DNA of 64,000 nucleotides, from contig NC_054084.1 in the NCBI RefSeq assembly GCF_017562075.2, positions 11,394,745-11,458,744 of the forward strand. Reading direction: 5' to 3'. Origin of the DNA: Anopheles merus. Its lineage: Eukaryota; Arthropoda; Insecta; Diptera; Culicidae. Positions 1-13,239 of the stretch are shown piece after piece. The stretch's first letter is position 1. The number at the start of each line of letters is the position of its first letter. A program made the position numbers and the translations under genes. The notes under the pieces are model-generated. The model saw only the letters and a program-made list of their open reading frames with translations. It ran no database searches and was not told where the DNA came from.

Positions 1-177
1 GAAGACCCAATTTGATGCCATTGGCGCTGGCTCATTTTCACTAAACAAACCACCTTTCCAGGGCAAACGGTAACGGTTGATGGCACTTGCATGCACACCC
101 ACACACACACAAACACACAGGCTCATGATTTGGGAAGATGGGAAAAAAAGCGTGTGGCGCGAATGTATTTTTCTCTT

Positions 178-200
178 GCTGCTGCTGCTGCTGCTGCTGC
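178..200. repeat. (GCT)n microsatellite
   Basis: About seven and a half uninterrupted GCT units in non-coding DNA. Confidence 0.95.
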
Positions 201-204
201 AAGT

Positions 205-2960
205 CAATTAGACCGGGTAAGGGCAAGGATCTAAAAGCTTTCTATCGACCCCTTGTGCTTCCCTGTGCGTAATCGATTTACGCAATCCACCCGGGTACGG
301 GTCCAGCACTCGCAGGCGCAGGCGCGGTAATGAGTCACGACCCCACCGAGAGTGTCCCGATGGAATTGAGCGACCCGGGGAGCGCGAAAGCAGGGCACAA
401 CACAACATGTCGATCGCGAGGGTGAAATGCGGCTAAATAGAGATGAATGGCGGAAGGTTTTCGTGCGCCACGGCCAAATTGTGGGTGTTTTTGGGAAGAG
501 GAAGAGATTGAGCAGCAAAAAAATGGCTTTGGAATGTTTGGAATGGAGTTTTCGTGTGAGAAATTATTCACGTTGAGAAAGGGATCGCTGGGACGCTGAT
601 GCAGGTGATTGTGCTTTTTTTAAAAAGGCAATTCCTTGAGTCGATCATTTTATGAAGCGTGTGTTATTTTCCCACGCAAATGTTGAATTCTTGGATTTAT
701 TTTTACACTTTTTTATTGCAATCCGTTTCTTCATTTTTTTTCAAACTTGTTTCTCATGAATTAACGATGATCTTTATGTATTTTTATTATATTATTTCAT
801 TTGATCATTATTTTCGTACATTTACATACGTTGTATTACGCGCAAGAGTATAAGCAAATTTTCCCTACATCGACGTTTGCGCTTTGTTTTCCGACCCACC
901 GGGCGACGCAAACGAGCAACACCTCATCGAAAAGGGAGCGAAAAATTGCATCGGAATGTTGTTCGACTGTAATGAGCGGTGTGGAATTCGGTGTGCCTTG
1001 CCCGTATGAACCCTTCGATATAGTTATTTCGCTGCACACAAAAGTCAGCGTTGGAAATGCAAGAAATGTAGTAAAAATAATTTGCTGTGCAATTTCATAA
1101 AGCTGGCAATTTGGAGGCCTTCATTAGCTACAGCATTCGGGAAGAAATATATCAATTTAAAAGGGTTTTAATGATTTATCACAATCTGCCAAGGGTTGAC
1201 AGTGCCAGACGGTGCTGTTTTTGGACGGGATTCTTTCGAAACCATTTAAACTCAAGGCGTACACGTGTCTACAGCATTGAGCTGCCCTTAAAAGAAATTG
1301 TACCAGAACCCTTCTGGGCCCTACGCGCGTACGAACGTTCACTCACATTTAATTAGTTAATTAACTCTTTATATAATCTTTCTCGGTGAGGTTTATTTGC
1401 TCTCAACGATGATCGAAAAAGGGCGGCCACTGTTTCCTGCTCAAGCCGAAATGGTCAATTTCAATGGAGTGGGCTGGACGAGTGGAGTCGCCGCTTATGA
1501 CGGGTGTTGTGATGGGACGCCATAAAAGGAGATCCACAGTGTGGTAGAAGATAAGGCAGAATTTTATCAATTATGAGCAATTTTAATTTAAAAAAATGTA
1601 ACAAATCAGATAATTGGTCGCAATGTTGTTTTGCGCGGCATCTGATGGCAATGTTAAGCAGATTGATGATGTGATTGACATAAGAAATAATCATTGATGG
1701 CTTATGCTACTCTTATTTCAACTTATATTAATTGTTCGAGTACATCTCGAACTCGCTTAACTTTAAGATGACTTTACTGAGCCTTCTTTTCGTGATATTA
1801 AATGCCAACAGAAATCAATCTTGGTAAATCAGCAACCATTTAAAGCAGCTTAGGAATATGTTACACTGACCTCAGGGTTACAAGCTTTCCCACACATTGC
1901 TTGAAACTCGCGTCGTGTTCTATGCACACAAATCGTTTCTCCTATGCAAAACATTCCCAATCATAACACGCCAATCGCTAGCAGTCATCATGCATTGGTC
2001 AAGGGAAGGAAACAAGCAAAACGGGAACGAAAAACTAGCGCAAACTGTAACACACCTGCCGCCGGGTTAACCGTCATCGCACGACCGTCCCGCGGACGTG
2101 TGTCTTTGCTTGTGTTTTTGTGGAATATTTATTGATCTCATTGCTTGAATCGTCGTCCTTCGCGTGTCAGTTGCATTTTGGCTGTTGGCAGCAAAAAATG
2201 ACCTTTAGCGTAGGTTCCACCACTGTTCGTGCCGTTCGTGGCCTTTGCCAATTTGCTGGCTGGGGGGAGGTCATCCCAGTGGGGCAATAAATATTAATTT
2301 CCGATTGAACTTATCAACACGGGCGACACAACACAGCGATCGTTCCGAATGGGAGGTGACATTTTGCAGAACCGTTAACGGGGAGAGCTTTGGACGGTGG
2401 ACGGACTGCGTCTTGTGCGTCGGTTTTCACCCGCAAGGTGGAGTATTGCAAACGCTAATGAGCAATGTGGGTTGCCGTCTCCTGCTGGGTCGTCGCATAG
2501 TTGCGGTCCCGCACAAATTACCCACATTTTCGATTTGCAGTGCCACATGACATGACACGTGAGCTCTGACCGGCAGGGATGGAGATGATTGGGCTCGCGC
2601 AGAACGCGGTGCAATTGCAGCGTAAAGGATGCGCTTTCAGGGTCATTCCCTTGGGGGGGAGAGGAGCGTAGTGCTGATGAGCGAATGGGTCGGGTAATTA
2701 TGCACTGGTTTGATGGGTAATTATGAGATGAGATTATGCTCCGTGCAAGGGCGGCCTTTTTGCACAAATTACCCCCATAGGGCATTGGTATGGAAAGGGT
2801 AAAATGGGAGGTTTTGGTGGGCGGATATCGGCTAGCTAATTGAATGGTTCCAGGAGCAGCTTTTTGTGGTTGCACGGAAAGATTGATATTGGTAGTTTTG
2901 TTAAATAATTGTCCTATCCTAATTGGCGGCAGATAAGTTTGAGAGTTTCTACGTGATTTC
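205..2960. other. Non-coding stretch, no gene recognised
   Basis: Mixed composition; AT-rich from about 600 to 850 and 1540 to 1760. The longest open frame (2375..2965 minus, 196 codons) has no recognisable motif, low-complexity basic composition and no splice or promoter support. Confidence 0.6.
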
Positions 2961-2968
2961 TTCATTTA

Positions 2969-3076
2969 GTCCTTCGAACCGGATGATTCGTGGCGATGCA
3001 AGGAAGAACTTCAATGCATGAAAGACAAGAAACACTAAAAATAACAAATCTCTTCTTTTGGTCCTTCGAACCGGAT
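2969..3076 (+). repeat. Pair of GTCCTTCGAACCGGAT motifs 92 bp apart
   Basis: The 16-mer GTCCTTCGAACCGGAT occurs exactly at 2969..2984 and 3061..3076, both preceded by T-rich sequence. I associate this motif loosely with internal leaders of BEL/Pao elements, but nothing else retroviral-like is visible around it, so it could be a small tandem duplication of other origin. Confidence 0.5.
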
Positions 3077-3089
3077 AGTTGTGAGAAGT

Positions 3090-6000
3090 AGAACTACCCT
3101 TATTCCTCTTACAGTAATAAAATACTTAAAAAGCATCATTACAACATAAACAAACGCACTTTGTATCACCCTCTAAATCGCCCCCTTTAGCTACAATTTG
3201 ACATCATTTGTCCTAGGCGTGCGATTTATCTATAATGAAGGTACTTAAGCGGGTGTGATTAAGTACACATTCAAGCCCAAGACCAATATACACTCCCATC
3301 TCCTGCACCAACAGCCACCAACGCCACACACCATACACCGTAGGCCGCTCCAGGACAACACATAAACTCCACACTCACAAAAGCACTAATTCTTCGCGCG
3401 GGTAATGATCGTGACAAAAACACGCGAGCCCTTTCACGTGCTACGCAGAATCTCCGCAAAAGGCTTCCGCATGCTCGGCCAGTGGAAGGCAAACCCTCGC
3501 GTGTCTTCAAAGGCACGTTTGTCTTCTCGCATGTACACACCGGTTGCTGGTCATCTAGCTTTCCACTGCGGAACCACCACGGCGATGTGCCAGCGTACCG
3601 TTCGGGTGAGCTGCGTCTTCTCCGGGCTGCAATTTATGCGCCTGCCGGGTGCAATTGCATTCACTACGCGTACGATATGATTAATGTACGCAGGCCCCCG
3701 ACACTTAGCCCGGGTGCTGTGTGCGAGCGGAAAAGCAACAGGGAAAACAAAGTACTGGCGAGTTCTCCCTTTTCCCAGTTTCAACAAAGGAGGGGAAAGG
3801 ATGTTTGATGCATTTCGTTGGAACAAAATGATGCATTTCACCGTGTGTGCGTGTGTGTGTGTGAGAGAGTACAGTATGTTTTGTGAGGCTATTATTTCGC
3901 TTTGAATGGGCTACGTGTACGTAATTAGTTTAGCAGAGCAGAATGCATGCAGATAAATCAAATGTCGATTACATTTTGTAACCAGCCGGTGTGCCGTAAC
4001 CGTAGAGAAATGGTTCGGTGTTAGAATGTATGCAAGTGACTGTGTTGTAGCCTGTGTGTATGGAAGGAAAGTTTACGGTCGCTAATGAGCTGAGCACTTA
4101 TTGGAAATGTTTTCTTTTACTTTTGATGAGTACATTATTTTCTTATTGTGATGAAGTTCAAATGGAAAAGTTTTTTTTTGGTTTGTTTTACCATTATTAC
4201 TAATATGCAATTTGTATGAATATCAACATCGATTATGTTTTTACCCTTGTTTCCATTTCAATTTTTTGTATAAACATTTCAAGTTTTACTGATGATACTA
4301 CCATCTTTAACATTTCATCTTTAAATTATATGTTGAATTATTATATTAATTATATTATATTATTATATTTATTATAATGTATTTTGTTTAAGCATCAATG
4401 AAGTTCATCTACACCTAAAACAGGACAGTGTGATAAAAGCATTACCAAAGACAAGATATTTTCTTAATTAAGTATTTAAAATGATGTTTTAGTAGGTTAA
4501 AAACATGGTATAAAACTATCAAAATAATTTGTAGTTTATTTCATACAGTTTTTTAAAAATCACTACTAAACTTTATAAAAACACGCAATTAGTAACAATA
4601 ATGTGGTGAAGGGATCAACAAAATTTAAAACTTAGTACAATTATTGCAGTGTTCCACCTAACAACATCTGCGTATTAGGTTCAAAGCTCGTATGAACGCA
4701 AGTCTAATTTTCGTATATGAGTTCTGCTAGTTATTAGGATATATTTAAGCTTTTTCACCCTTAAAGTTCTTGTCTTGTCTTTGCCATTCGACTAAATCGA
4801 CACCAGCAACCACCTGCTAGTTTAAAACACACCACGCTCTTGTGATTACAAAACTCTGCGTATCGTGCCGCGCGCTGTTACACATTTCGCGAACGCAGGT
4901 GTATACCTAGGCGCACTTTACGATACGGTTGTGCCAGCCCGTTTTTTTTATTTACTATGCAATTGAATGCAAATACGCCAAATCACTGCCGCAATGATTT
5001 ACGGCCAAACTAGCAAACGACGGCCACATGCATCGAGCCAAGGTAGTAGCAGAGCTGCCTGACAGTCGATTAGAGCAAAACGCACCAATGCAGGCGGGGA
5101 AGGCATGTTGCATTGCTTCTGCAAACCGGGAGACGGCCCCGCTTTTTGTTTGACGAGCATGAAAAGGTACAATTTGTTTCCCACCAACATAAACAAAAAC
5201 AAAAACTCCTCCTTTCCATACGTTGCAGTGTGTGCGTTTATTTCTTGTTGGAAGGCAGCAACTAGAGAAGAAAATGATTCACGATGCAGGGCGAATGTTT
5301 AAACACAGCCTCTGCAGGTTTAATTTAATAGTGCTACACGCACTGGTGGAAGTTCGTTTTGGCCTGCTTCTAATTTTACCCCGTGAGGCTACTTTATTCG
5401 TATATTGGAATGCCAGTAGGAAGCTGGTTGAGTCAATGCAGAAAACGGTTTGCAGCAAGATCACTATAAAACATTCAATAAGGTGCCATGCTTCCCCGTC
5501 CAATGTGGAGATAAATCTAATGGGAAACTAGCAAGAAACCAAAAAACGCATGATAATATTTTACCTTTACGCTTCCTCGACAGTTATCGTCTACCATCGT
5601 GAGCGTGTCTTGTGTTTTTTTTTCTCCCCCATTTGCCCTCAAAACCATTGCCTAACAAAGCGGCCATGTTGCCGCGAGTGCGTTTAATCAGATAGCAATC
5701 TGCGCTGTGCCAACACTCCTGTGTACACCTGCCGAAGCTCACAATGCACAATCCACAGCGGTAAAAGAATGGACTTTGACGCAGCATTACTGCGCGTACC
5801 TTCTCGAAGAGGGGAGCGGTGTGAGCGCGAAAAATATGCTTTTCATACTAGCGATTTTGTTAACGATCTCATAAATACGCTCGTTTCCTAAGCCTTCGGC
5901 AAAAAAAACAGGCTCACAAGTTTTGCTTATCGAACCCGATCAGATCGCTACATAATAAGAGTGTTCTTCTGCTTCGCTCTACCTGCACAAGCACAACACG

Positions 6001-7430
6001 CAGCCCGACCGCGACTTGATCGCGTGACGATCGATTAAAATAAGCTGCACAAAAATACAAAAAAAAAAGACGCAGGATGAGTCTCAGGCACGCTGTAAAC
6101 GGTTCTTTACGACTGGGTCAAAAGGCCACCCAGATCGGCGTCCTGTATTTATGTGAACACTTCTTCTTTTTTTATCGTCGCTTAAAGGGATGTAATTGAT
6201 TATTATCGTTATATGATGATAGTTGTTGACGTGCGGGGAGGGATGTTTTGTTTTTGTTTTTTTCGCGCAAATGTACTTTCACGGCCTCTATGATGAGGGT
6301 TTAAATGGATTTTACCCCATTATGGAGAGCTTTTTTTCGAATGAAAAACAAAACTGATGCGTGCCTGTTTGCAATCTTCGGCTTCGAAAATTATAGCTAA
6401 AAATCATATAAAAAAGCTTCCCCTTTCGAATAATTGAAAGCCCATTTGCGACTGCAGCTGAAAGGCGTTTATTATAAATGGCCACCCCGAAAGACACCCT
6501 AGACACCTTTAGTCAGGTGTGCTAATAATTTGTAGTCATCAGCAACACATGATTTTGAAGCATCACGCTTGTGCCTGGTTAACCTTCTCCTTTGGCTGCT
6601 GCCTGATCGTACATCATAAAAATGTATCGGTTGAGGGTTGCTTGTTGTCAGCATGGATAGTCCATCAGCACCCTTTAAATGCACTCCCTTTGGAAAGACT
6701 ATTGCCGGCAGTGCAACCGAATGCATTCCTGTACGATTGAACAGTTGCAAAGCTGCCATCTAAACTTCCCGGGCTCTAGCTCCACTCGATTTGTGATCAT
6801 TTGCTCTCAGGAAAGGAAGGGCTCACGCGGGCTGCGAGCGCGATAAAGTCTTTCACTTCGTTAATGAGAAGTGTCAGTGCGTGGACGAAAGGGTGCCAGA
6901 CAGTGGTTGGCAGGGGCACCGCACCATCGTCGTCGTCGTCGGGTCATAACATACATTTTCGTTTAAGAAAGATTAATAGCTGCACTAATCCCGGTGCCGC
7001 ATTTCCGCCCGGTGACACGTGTGGTGCACCGCTGCTGCAGTTTCTGTTTTCTGCTGCATCACTGCAGCGAACGTGGTGAATGTGGATTGATTGTTCGGGA
7101 TGTTTTGTACCTCCCAACCCCCCCTTTGCCCCAAAGGGAAACCCGCCTTAAGAAGGGAAGGTTATAGAAAAAGGGGACTGTGTGCGTAATGCAAACACGT
7201 GCCCCGAGAACAATGCACTTCGGCCGGTCGGTGATTGACCTGGAGCGGGCTGGAATTAGTAGATTAGTCGCTTGGCTTCGAACCAGAGGGAAACGAATGT
7301 CTATTACGTGATGGAAAGGGGACGGAGCCTTTTTTTGTGATGATAAAAGAAAGGAGCACTCACTAGCGACGGCAGGGAGTTTCTCGTTTCAGCGGAATGT
7401 GAAGTTAATTAGATATAGGAAGAGCATAAC
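3090..7430. other. Non-coding stretch, no gene recognised
   Basis: GC-moderate DNA with a strongly AT-rich block at about 4080..4780. Only short overlapping open frames without domain features are present. Confidence 0.6.
4335..4378. repeat. AT-only TATTA-type low-complexity tract
   Basis: TTATATTAATTATATT-like units inside an AT-rich block (about 4080..4780). Confidence 0.8.
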
Positions 7431-7735
7431 TAGAGTACAAGAGAGATTTGACGCATAGTTGGCAGGCAATATATAAAAATAAGTTTTTTTAAAGTGTGGA
7501 GCAATTCTCTGTCAGATTTTTTCATCACAGTAACGGGCCTAATCGTCAATTTATTTTTTATTCGAAAGGGTTCGATTCGATGATTCGTTACTGTTTTTTT
7601 TTAAACCGTACCAAGGCTCACTTAAAAAATGGTTTAAAATAGAGTAAATTGCTGTTTTACAAAATTCTTAAATTTGTATTTGAAGCAAAACACTCATCAA
7701 CAAAACATTCTTATTTTTTTATATTAACGGGAGTG

Positions 7736-7935
7736 ACACGAGAGCAAGAGCGAGGGAAAGTGAAAGAGACAGAGAGAGATAGAAATAGAGAGAGAAAGAG
7801 AGAGAGAGAGAATGAAAGAGAGAGGAAAAGAGACCACAAAAGGTTAGTAGCCAATCAAGCATCAAGCGAAATATTGCGCCAATATTGATTAGTAGACTGG
7901 AGCATATGGTGCCGTGACCAGGAAACTTCAAGACG
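7736..7935 (+). mobile_element. Probable BEL/Pao LTR retrotransposon fragment (LTR end and primer site)
   Basis: A purine tract of AGAG repeats (about 7738..7838) is followed by a short unique stretch and then TGGTGCCGTGACCAGG at about 7906..7921. That 16-mer resembles the start of the internal region after the 5' LTR in BEL/Pao elements (knowledge from memory). The downstream sequence has no gag or pol open frame and becomes AT-rich, so only a fragment remains. No partner LTR was recognised in the window. A chance purine microsatellite next to a look-alike motif is the alternative. Confidence 0.45.
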
Positions 7936-7939
7936 AGAT

Positions 7940-9385
7940 ATTTCGGACTTGAAAAATGCCGCGTAGCTTTATCAGGTCCTTAGTATAAAATACTTTTTTT
8001 ATGTCATAAAACTTGCTTTGTCTGATTTTTGTCTGATCTTCAAATGGTTGCTCAAAGATAATTCCAGTTTAATTTCATGTTTTAACCCTAGCTTAGAACT
8101 TTTTATTTTCGCTTTTATTGAATCCGTTAGAGACACAAATGCTTGAAGGATTTTTAATAAAATTCTTATTATTCTTATGACATCAAAGCTCTACTTGTAG
8201 AAATGTTCCAACAAGTGTTCATTATTCTCCTTCGTTAAAGAGGGATTTTTATATGTTATTACTTTGCATCATATGCATTCTTTTCAATAGTTCGGCTGCT
8301 AAGCATCAAACTTTGTACCAAAATATTTTCTTCGTTTCTTTCTAATTCCCCAAACAAATTATACATTCGTTATTTTGAAAAATTCGATGAAAATACCATT
8401 GCCTCCAGGGACAAGCATATAAGGAAAAAAAAAATTCAAAAATGCATGAAATTTTAACGATATAAAGAAAAGAAACCAAAACGAAATCAGAAATACTGTT
8501 ATTCAAACCATTCCATAATGTTTTGTTCCATTGCTTGTTTCCTCTTTGACAATACATTTACTGCTCGGTGAAAGGACTTTACCAGGTTCATATTAATTAT
8601 TATTTTTTCACCTTCAGGCAGCTTTACCTTTTCCATACTTCCCATGGTTTAGTTTATTATTTCTTTTTCTGTTACTGCAATTGTCTTTGCGCAATTTAGA
8701 CTGTCATACGCTATTATATTCGCCTGTCAAATGAAAAAAAGGCCATTATTCGATTATTTCCTTTCGTACGTGCCTTCAGCTAAAGTGCAATTTAAGTTTT
8801 GGTTTATTTGTATCGATGTTTTGAATGTAATATTGCTCGTGGGAATTGATGCCGCATCGCACGGAAAACCGCAATTAAGGCTGGACAAAAACTGCCCGCT
8901 CTTCCTTGTCCGGCGGCTGACAGGACTTTGTTGCTTTGTTTTCACTTTCCGTGACCGAAAAAAGTGAAAGGATGCGAAAAAGCGAAATTCGTGGTGCAAG
9001 TGCATCCGAGGGGCGCGTCTGCGATTGTCCGGCAAAATCCCAAACCCACTGGAACCGTCAATATGATGTGAGTTTGGGTCCTGTGCGGTCCCCACCCTCC
9101 CCTAGATCGGTCGCTGGGTGAATGTTTGTGCCCTTGTAATTGAGTTAAGCCCTTTCTCAAAAATCACCCTTGTTCCTCGATTCAGTGGACAACGCAACAC
9201 TGGTGGCAGGCGCGGCTTCGGGCACTGTTGTTCGGTTGTCGGTACGCGCCGCCGCCAGCAGACAGTGCCCAAAATGTTGCTAAACACCTTTCACCCGGGT
9301 GGTCAGGTTCGGACGGTGGGTCATTGTGTGTGTGTGTTTTTTTTTTGGTTGTTGCAGTGTTGTAGCGGTTGAGGGAGATCGATTT
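7940..9385. other. AT-rich DNA, then non-coding DNA
   Basis: AT-rich to about 8700 (possibly decayed transposon sequence after the BEL-like boundary), then GC-richer DNA with no credible open frame. Confidence 0.55.
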
Positions 9386-9391
9386 GCTTAC

Positions 9392-9426
9392 CACGAGCGC
9401 TTTAACAAAATGCGGGCCCATATGAG
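9392..9426 (-). CDS. Candidate start-codon exon (MGPHFVKALV), low confidence
   Basis: Minus strand: a modest pyrimidine tract and CCAACAG acceptor precede CTCAT, then an ATG reading MGPHFVKALV and a GTAAGC donor in phase 0. The exon would be 35 nt. It lies downstream, in minus-strand sense, of the ratchet-like sites at 46877, 35833 and 13012, so it could be the first coding exon of a gene with a very long 5' UTR intron. No following exon was identified and the match may be accidental. Confidence 0.15.
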
Positions 9427-9429
9427 CTG

Positions 9430-12400
9430 TTGGAGGGTGTCAAGATAAAAACGCAGCTCCATGTTTAACAAGCCGTTTCTGGGGGTTTGCTTTGTTTTGC
9501 TCTGCATTTTATCAGTAAGCGGCTCGGAAATACGTACACCGATATTATTACGAAATGTGGGGAATGTGTCCGTGTGTGTAAGAGGGCCCTCTGATTGACC
9601 GGTCGCACTGGGGTATATTGTGGAAAGAAACGGGGCTCGAATTAAGCCAGGAAATGTTGCACCAAAAGTTTGAGCTTGCGCGTTCATCGGCCCGGATAGG
9701 GGTGGGCAAATCTGGGGTATAATTTATGGTGCAGCGAGACCTTGCACGAAATTACTACCACTTCGGTAACGATTCGTAATGGGTTTGTGCTCCTTGCAGA
9801 GGGGGATAATTTATTTTCTCAGCTGTTTGGGTCGCTCCACCACCACGTATCAGGTTCGGTAGCTTGTACTGATAAGCTCGAATTAAACAGGTTGTTTGTA
9901 AAGAAGTAGGAGGAGGCGCTTATGAACTCATAATTACATGCATTGTTTTTAATGCAGTTTGTACATACAAAAGTAAAGATTTTAAAAATAAATTCCATTA
10001 CATTAATTATTATGAAATGCTTTCATTTCTATTTGTTCAATGTGAAGGAAAGAAAATTCATAAATTCATCAATTAATCAATTCAGTTCAGTCTTTAACAG
10101 TTTTAAATTTAATTACAATATTTTCATTTATTGTTCATTTGTTTTGGCAAAAGTAGAAAAACTCTTTCTAAAATGTTAATAAATAATGCCAATTCTACAA
10201 TTTATTGGCAAGTTTGCTAGCAAAATCGCGTAATTTGTGGCTTAATAATATATTTACGTGTTACTAAAATGTGATTGCCCAATATAAAGCTAAGAGATTT
10301 GTTCTATTAATCGATAAATTAAAAAAAGGTGATTGCTCACCACATCGGGCCATCGACCAACTTATACAAAAACTATTAAAACGTGTCCAATTTGCAATTT
10401 TTTTTCAATGAGAGCGGCATATTTTAGCAGATAACAAATGTATAATATGCAATATTGATCCTACGTATAGGAAATAAAATATTGGAAAATATATCTAGAA
10501 TATTGTTGAAATCGTTAAACTATAAATCCTGCCTGATTGAAGTTATGAAGATAATGGAACTTCTTCATTAGTTTTTGGTGTTCAATTATTTTAAATTCTT
10601 GATTTCAGTTTTGGTATTTTTGGTGCATAAAAATGTTACTAACATCAATCAAAATTATTTGCTAGACTGAAGCTTAAAAACGAATCCAAATACCCGATCC
10701 GCATTTAAAAAAAATAGTCCACTCTTTTCAACACTTAAAATCCATTGAATTTTCATCAGCCATTATGCCAGGAAAAATGTAAAACTAAAAACCACATTAC
10801 AGTTACGCTCTATCCCTCGCCTTATCATCATCTTAACGAGCCCATCGATTCCCATCGATTCAGCTAGTAATATGCACCTAACCAACCTGCTTCCTGCAAG
10901 CCGCTCACACACTCCGCGTGCACTACTGACCGCAACAGCCGTGTAACAAGTGGCTGCTTCAAAATCGCTCCGGCAAAAACAAATCGATAGCATAAACCGA
11001 TCGTTTCATCGTCTCCGGCTTTGTCTCCCCCCCCCCTCGGTGCAGTGCAATTTCAATTGCAGCATTCCGAACGGCAGCGAACAGATACGGATACGGTGGT
11101 TTTTGCGCCCTAAACAACAAAACGGACTAAGCACACGCGCGCGGCCACCGTTTAGAGTCGAACGGGACGACGAAAGCGTCGCAGGAAATGCGCCAAAGGT
11201 TGACCACCAAGTGGTGGCCTTTCACGATCCGGGGGCGCAACCGACTAATGCAGCCCTTCGCCAACGTCAACATCATCATCATCATCACCATCATCATCGT
11301 CGTCGTCGTCGTTGTTGCGCTGTATCGACGAATGCATTGTAATTGCAAACAACTCTGTTATAGTTTGCAGATCCCGTGCGACAGAATTATGGTTTGTGTT
11401 TCCTCGCGCAACGGAAGGATCCAGCACCTATCGGGCAGCACCATCGCCCGAACGAAAGATCGTTTAAATTCATTACCATAATCGAAACGTAAAGCTCACG
11501 CGAATGTCAAGATCTAATGTTTTTTTCGTTGTTGTTGCGGTTTTGTGCAGATTGATGCCGTTATGCCCCTCGCTATACTCCGGTACATTCAAAGGCTCCC
11601 CAGTGCTACGGATCAAAGCCACATCCAAATTGCCACTCGCTTTTATTGCTTCGTTCGCTTCCCTTCTTCGCAAAAAGGGGTTTCCGCATTGCCGCGGCCG
11701 CAATTTTCCGTCCGGCAAGTGGGCAAGCACCGCCGGTCAGCACAACCATAAACCATCCCACCACCTACTCCTGGTCTGGTGGCGCCTAATAGTCACCTTC
11801 CGCCACGCGTGTCGACCGGGCGGGCAAAAGCGAGACGGAGGAAAGGTTGAACGTATTAGATTCCCTTTCCGAAAGCGACGGCAAGCAACAGCAGCAGCAG
11901 CAGCAAGTGACTTATTGTTTCTAAGCCGTTAGCCCAATGGAATGCTCCACGCAGTGCATTTTCCTCCAGCCTGCTATTTGACTTTGACACTTCCGCATTG
12001 TGCTACATTACTGAACGGTTTGTGTGTGGGTGAGTACGCGCGAGCGATTTTGCGAAATACGCACGGGGAACGATCTTTATCATACACCCACATGGCGGGG
12101 AAAGGAAATGAGTGGTAGCGTTTAATGGTAGGACGCTGCAAATTGATATCCTTTCGGTGTGTGGGCGAGGAAAAGTTCACTGCTAATGGCGAATGTGAGG
12201 AAAAGGAAAGGAAAACGGTGCACTAAAGGAAGGAAGGAAGGAAGTGAAGCCTATAAAACAGGGATGGCTTGCTGTTTTGCATTAGGCGAAAGGGAAAGAG
12301 ATTGAATTTCAGGTTAATGCGATTGCAATTGGCTTTAATCGGTGGACTTTGGCCGGGGTTAGTTGATGGAAAAAAGGGAAGTTTATTGGTTGGATAAATT

Positions 12401-13010
12401 GCGACTTGATGGATGTGTGAGTAAAAAAATTTCTTATATCAATGTTTTATGTTTTAGTTTTACGACAGAAATTTGTAAATATTGAAGGCTTAAATAAAAA
12501 TATAAAGAAGTCCCTTGTAGAAAAAATCTTCATTTTTCAAACATTTTTCAGAAAATGATTAAAATGGTCTCCATTCTCACTTCTTTGTTCCATTTTCACG
12601 CTCGTCCATCGATCGATTATGCATCGTCTCGATTCACTTCACTGCAAAGTGGCTCTTCTTCAGTGGCTCTCTTCTCACCCCAAAGTGGCTCAAGCACAAT
12701 GCCACGATCATTGAATCAATTAACCACCGGTTCGCATCGTGCTTTATGCTCGTTCATGATCGCTTGAGTACTTTTCGATCGTTATAAATCTTTGCCACGC
12801 TATTGCTATTGCCACGATGGTCAACTTACGCGCTGGACACCTCCCGCTCGTTCGCTTCGGTGTGGTTTTTTTTGTGTAAAAACAACCACCACCTCAGGTT
12901 CAGCTGCGCCGCTGCTGTGCTTGATGACTTAATTAAGCCGACAGCTGTGCACCACTTATCGGAACCGATGAAGGATTTATTATATCACTTTTTGGGTCGC
13001 TCGTTTAATT
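9430..13010. other. Non-coding stretch, no gene recognised
   Basis: AT-rich 9930..10800, then GC-rich DNA with microsatellites at 11271, 11889 (CAG) and 12222 (GGAA). CAAAGTGGCTC occurs twice at about 12643 and 12681. Open frames here are repeat-driven. Confidence 0.55.
11271..11316. repeat. (CAT)n then (CGT)n compound microsatellite
   Basis: CAT/ATC units followed directly by CGTCGT units. It produces spurious poly-His, poly-Asp and poly-Met open frames in several phases. Confidence 0.95.
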
Positions 13011-13011
13011 A

Positions 13012-13055
13012 CCTGAAAGTAAACAGAGGAGGAAGAAGTTGCAGCAATTAACATA
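13012..13055 (-). promoter_or_regulatory. Weak third ratchet-like site
   Basis: Minus strand: GTTAATTG, then CTTCTTCCTCCTCTG, then TTTACTTTCAG joined to GTAATTAAAC, junction between 13013 and 13012. The 3' splice half is excellent; the GTAATT half is a poor donor. It could equally be an ordinary acceptor or chance. Confidence 0.25.
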
Positions 13056-13196
13056 CATGCGGTCATCGTTCGAAGAGCTATCGGGGTGGTTATGATATGT
13101 TTTGTTGGTTAACAAAATGTAACTGATGAAGTGGTATATGATCTTAAGCTTTTGTCAATTTATGGCTGGCCTTTTTTCATACAGTGGGTACATGGT

Positions 13197-13232
13197 TTAA
13201 AGGTTAATTTTGGACATTAAAGGTTAATTTTG
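13197..13232. repeat. Short tandem duplication TTAAAGGTTAATTTTG
   Basis: The 16-mer occurs at 13197..13212 and again at 13217..13232, a 20 bp period. Confidence 0.85.
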
Positions 13233-13239
13233 TGTAGCT

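Noticed and set aside
2375..2965. 196-codon minus-strand frame
   Set aside because: Basic, low-complexity translation with no recognisable feature.
7649..7888. 79-codon Arg/Glu-rich plus frame
   Set aside because: Translation of the AGAG purine repeat, not a protein.
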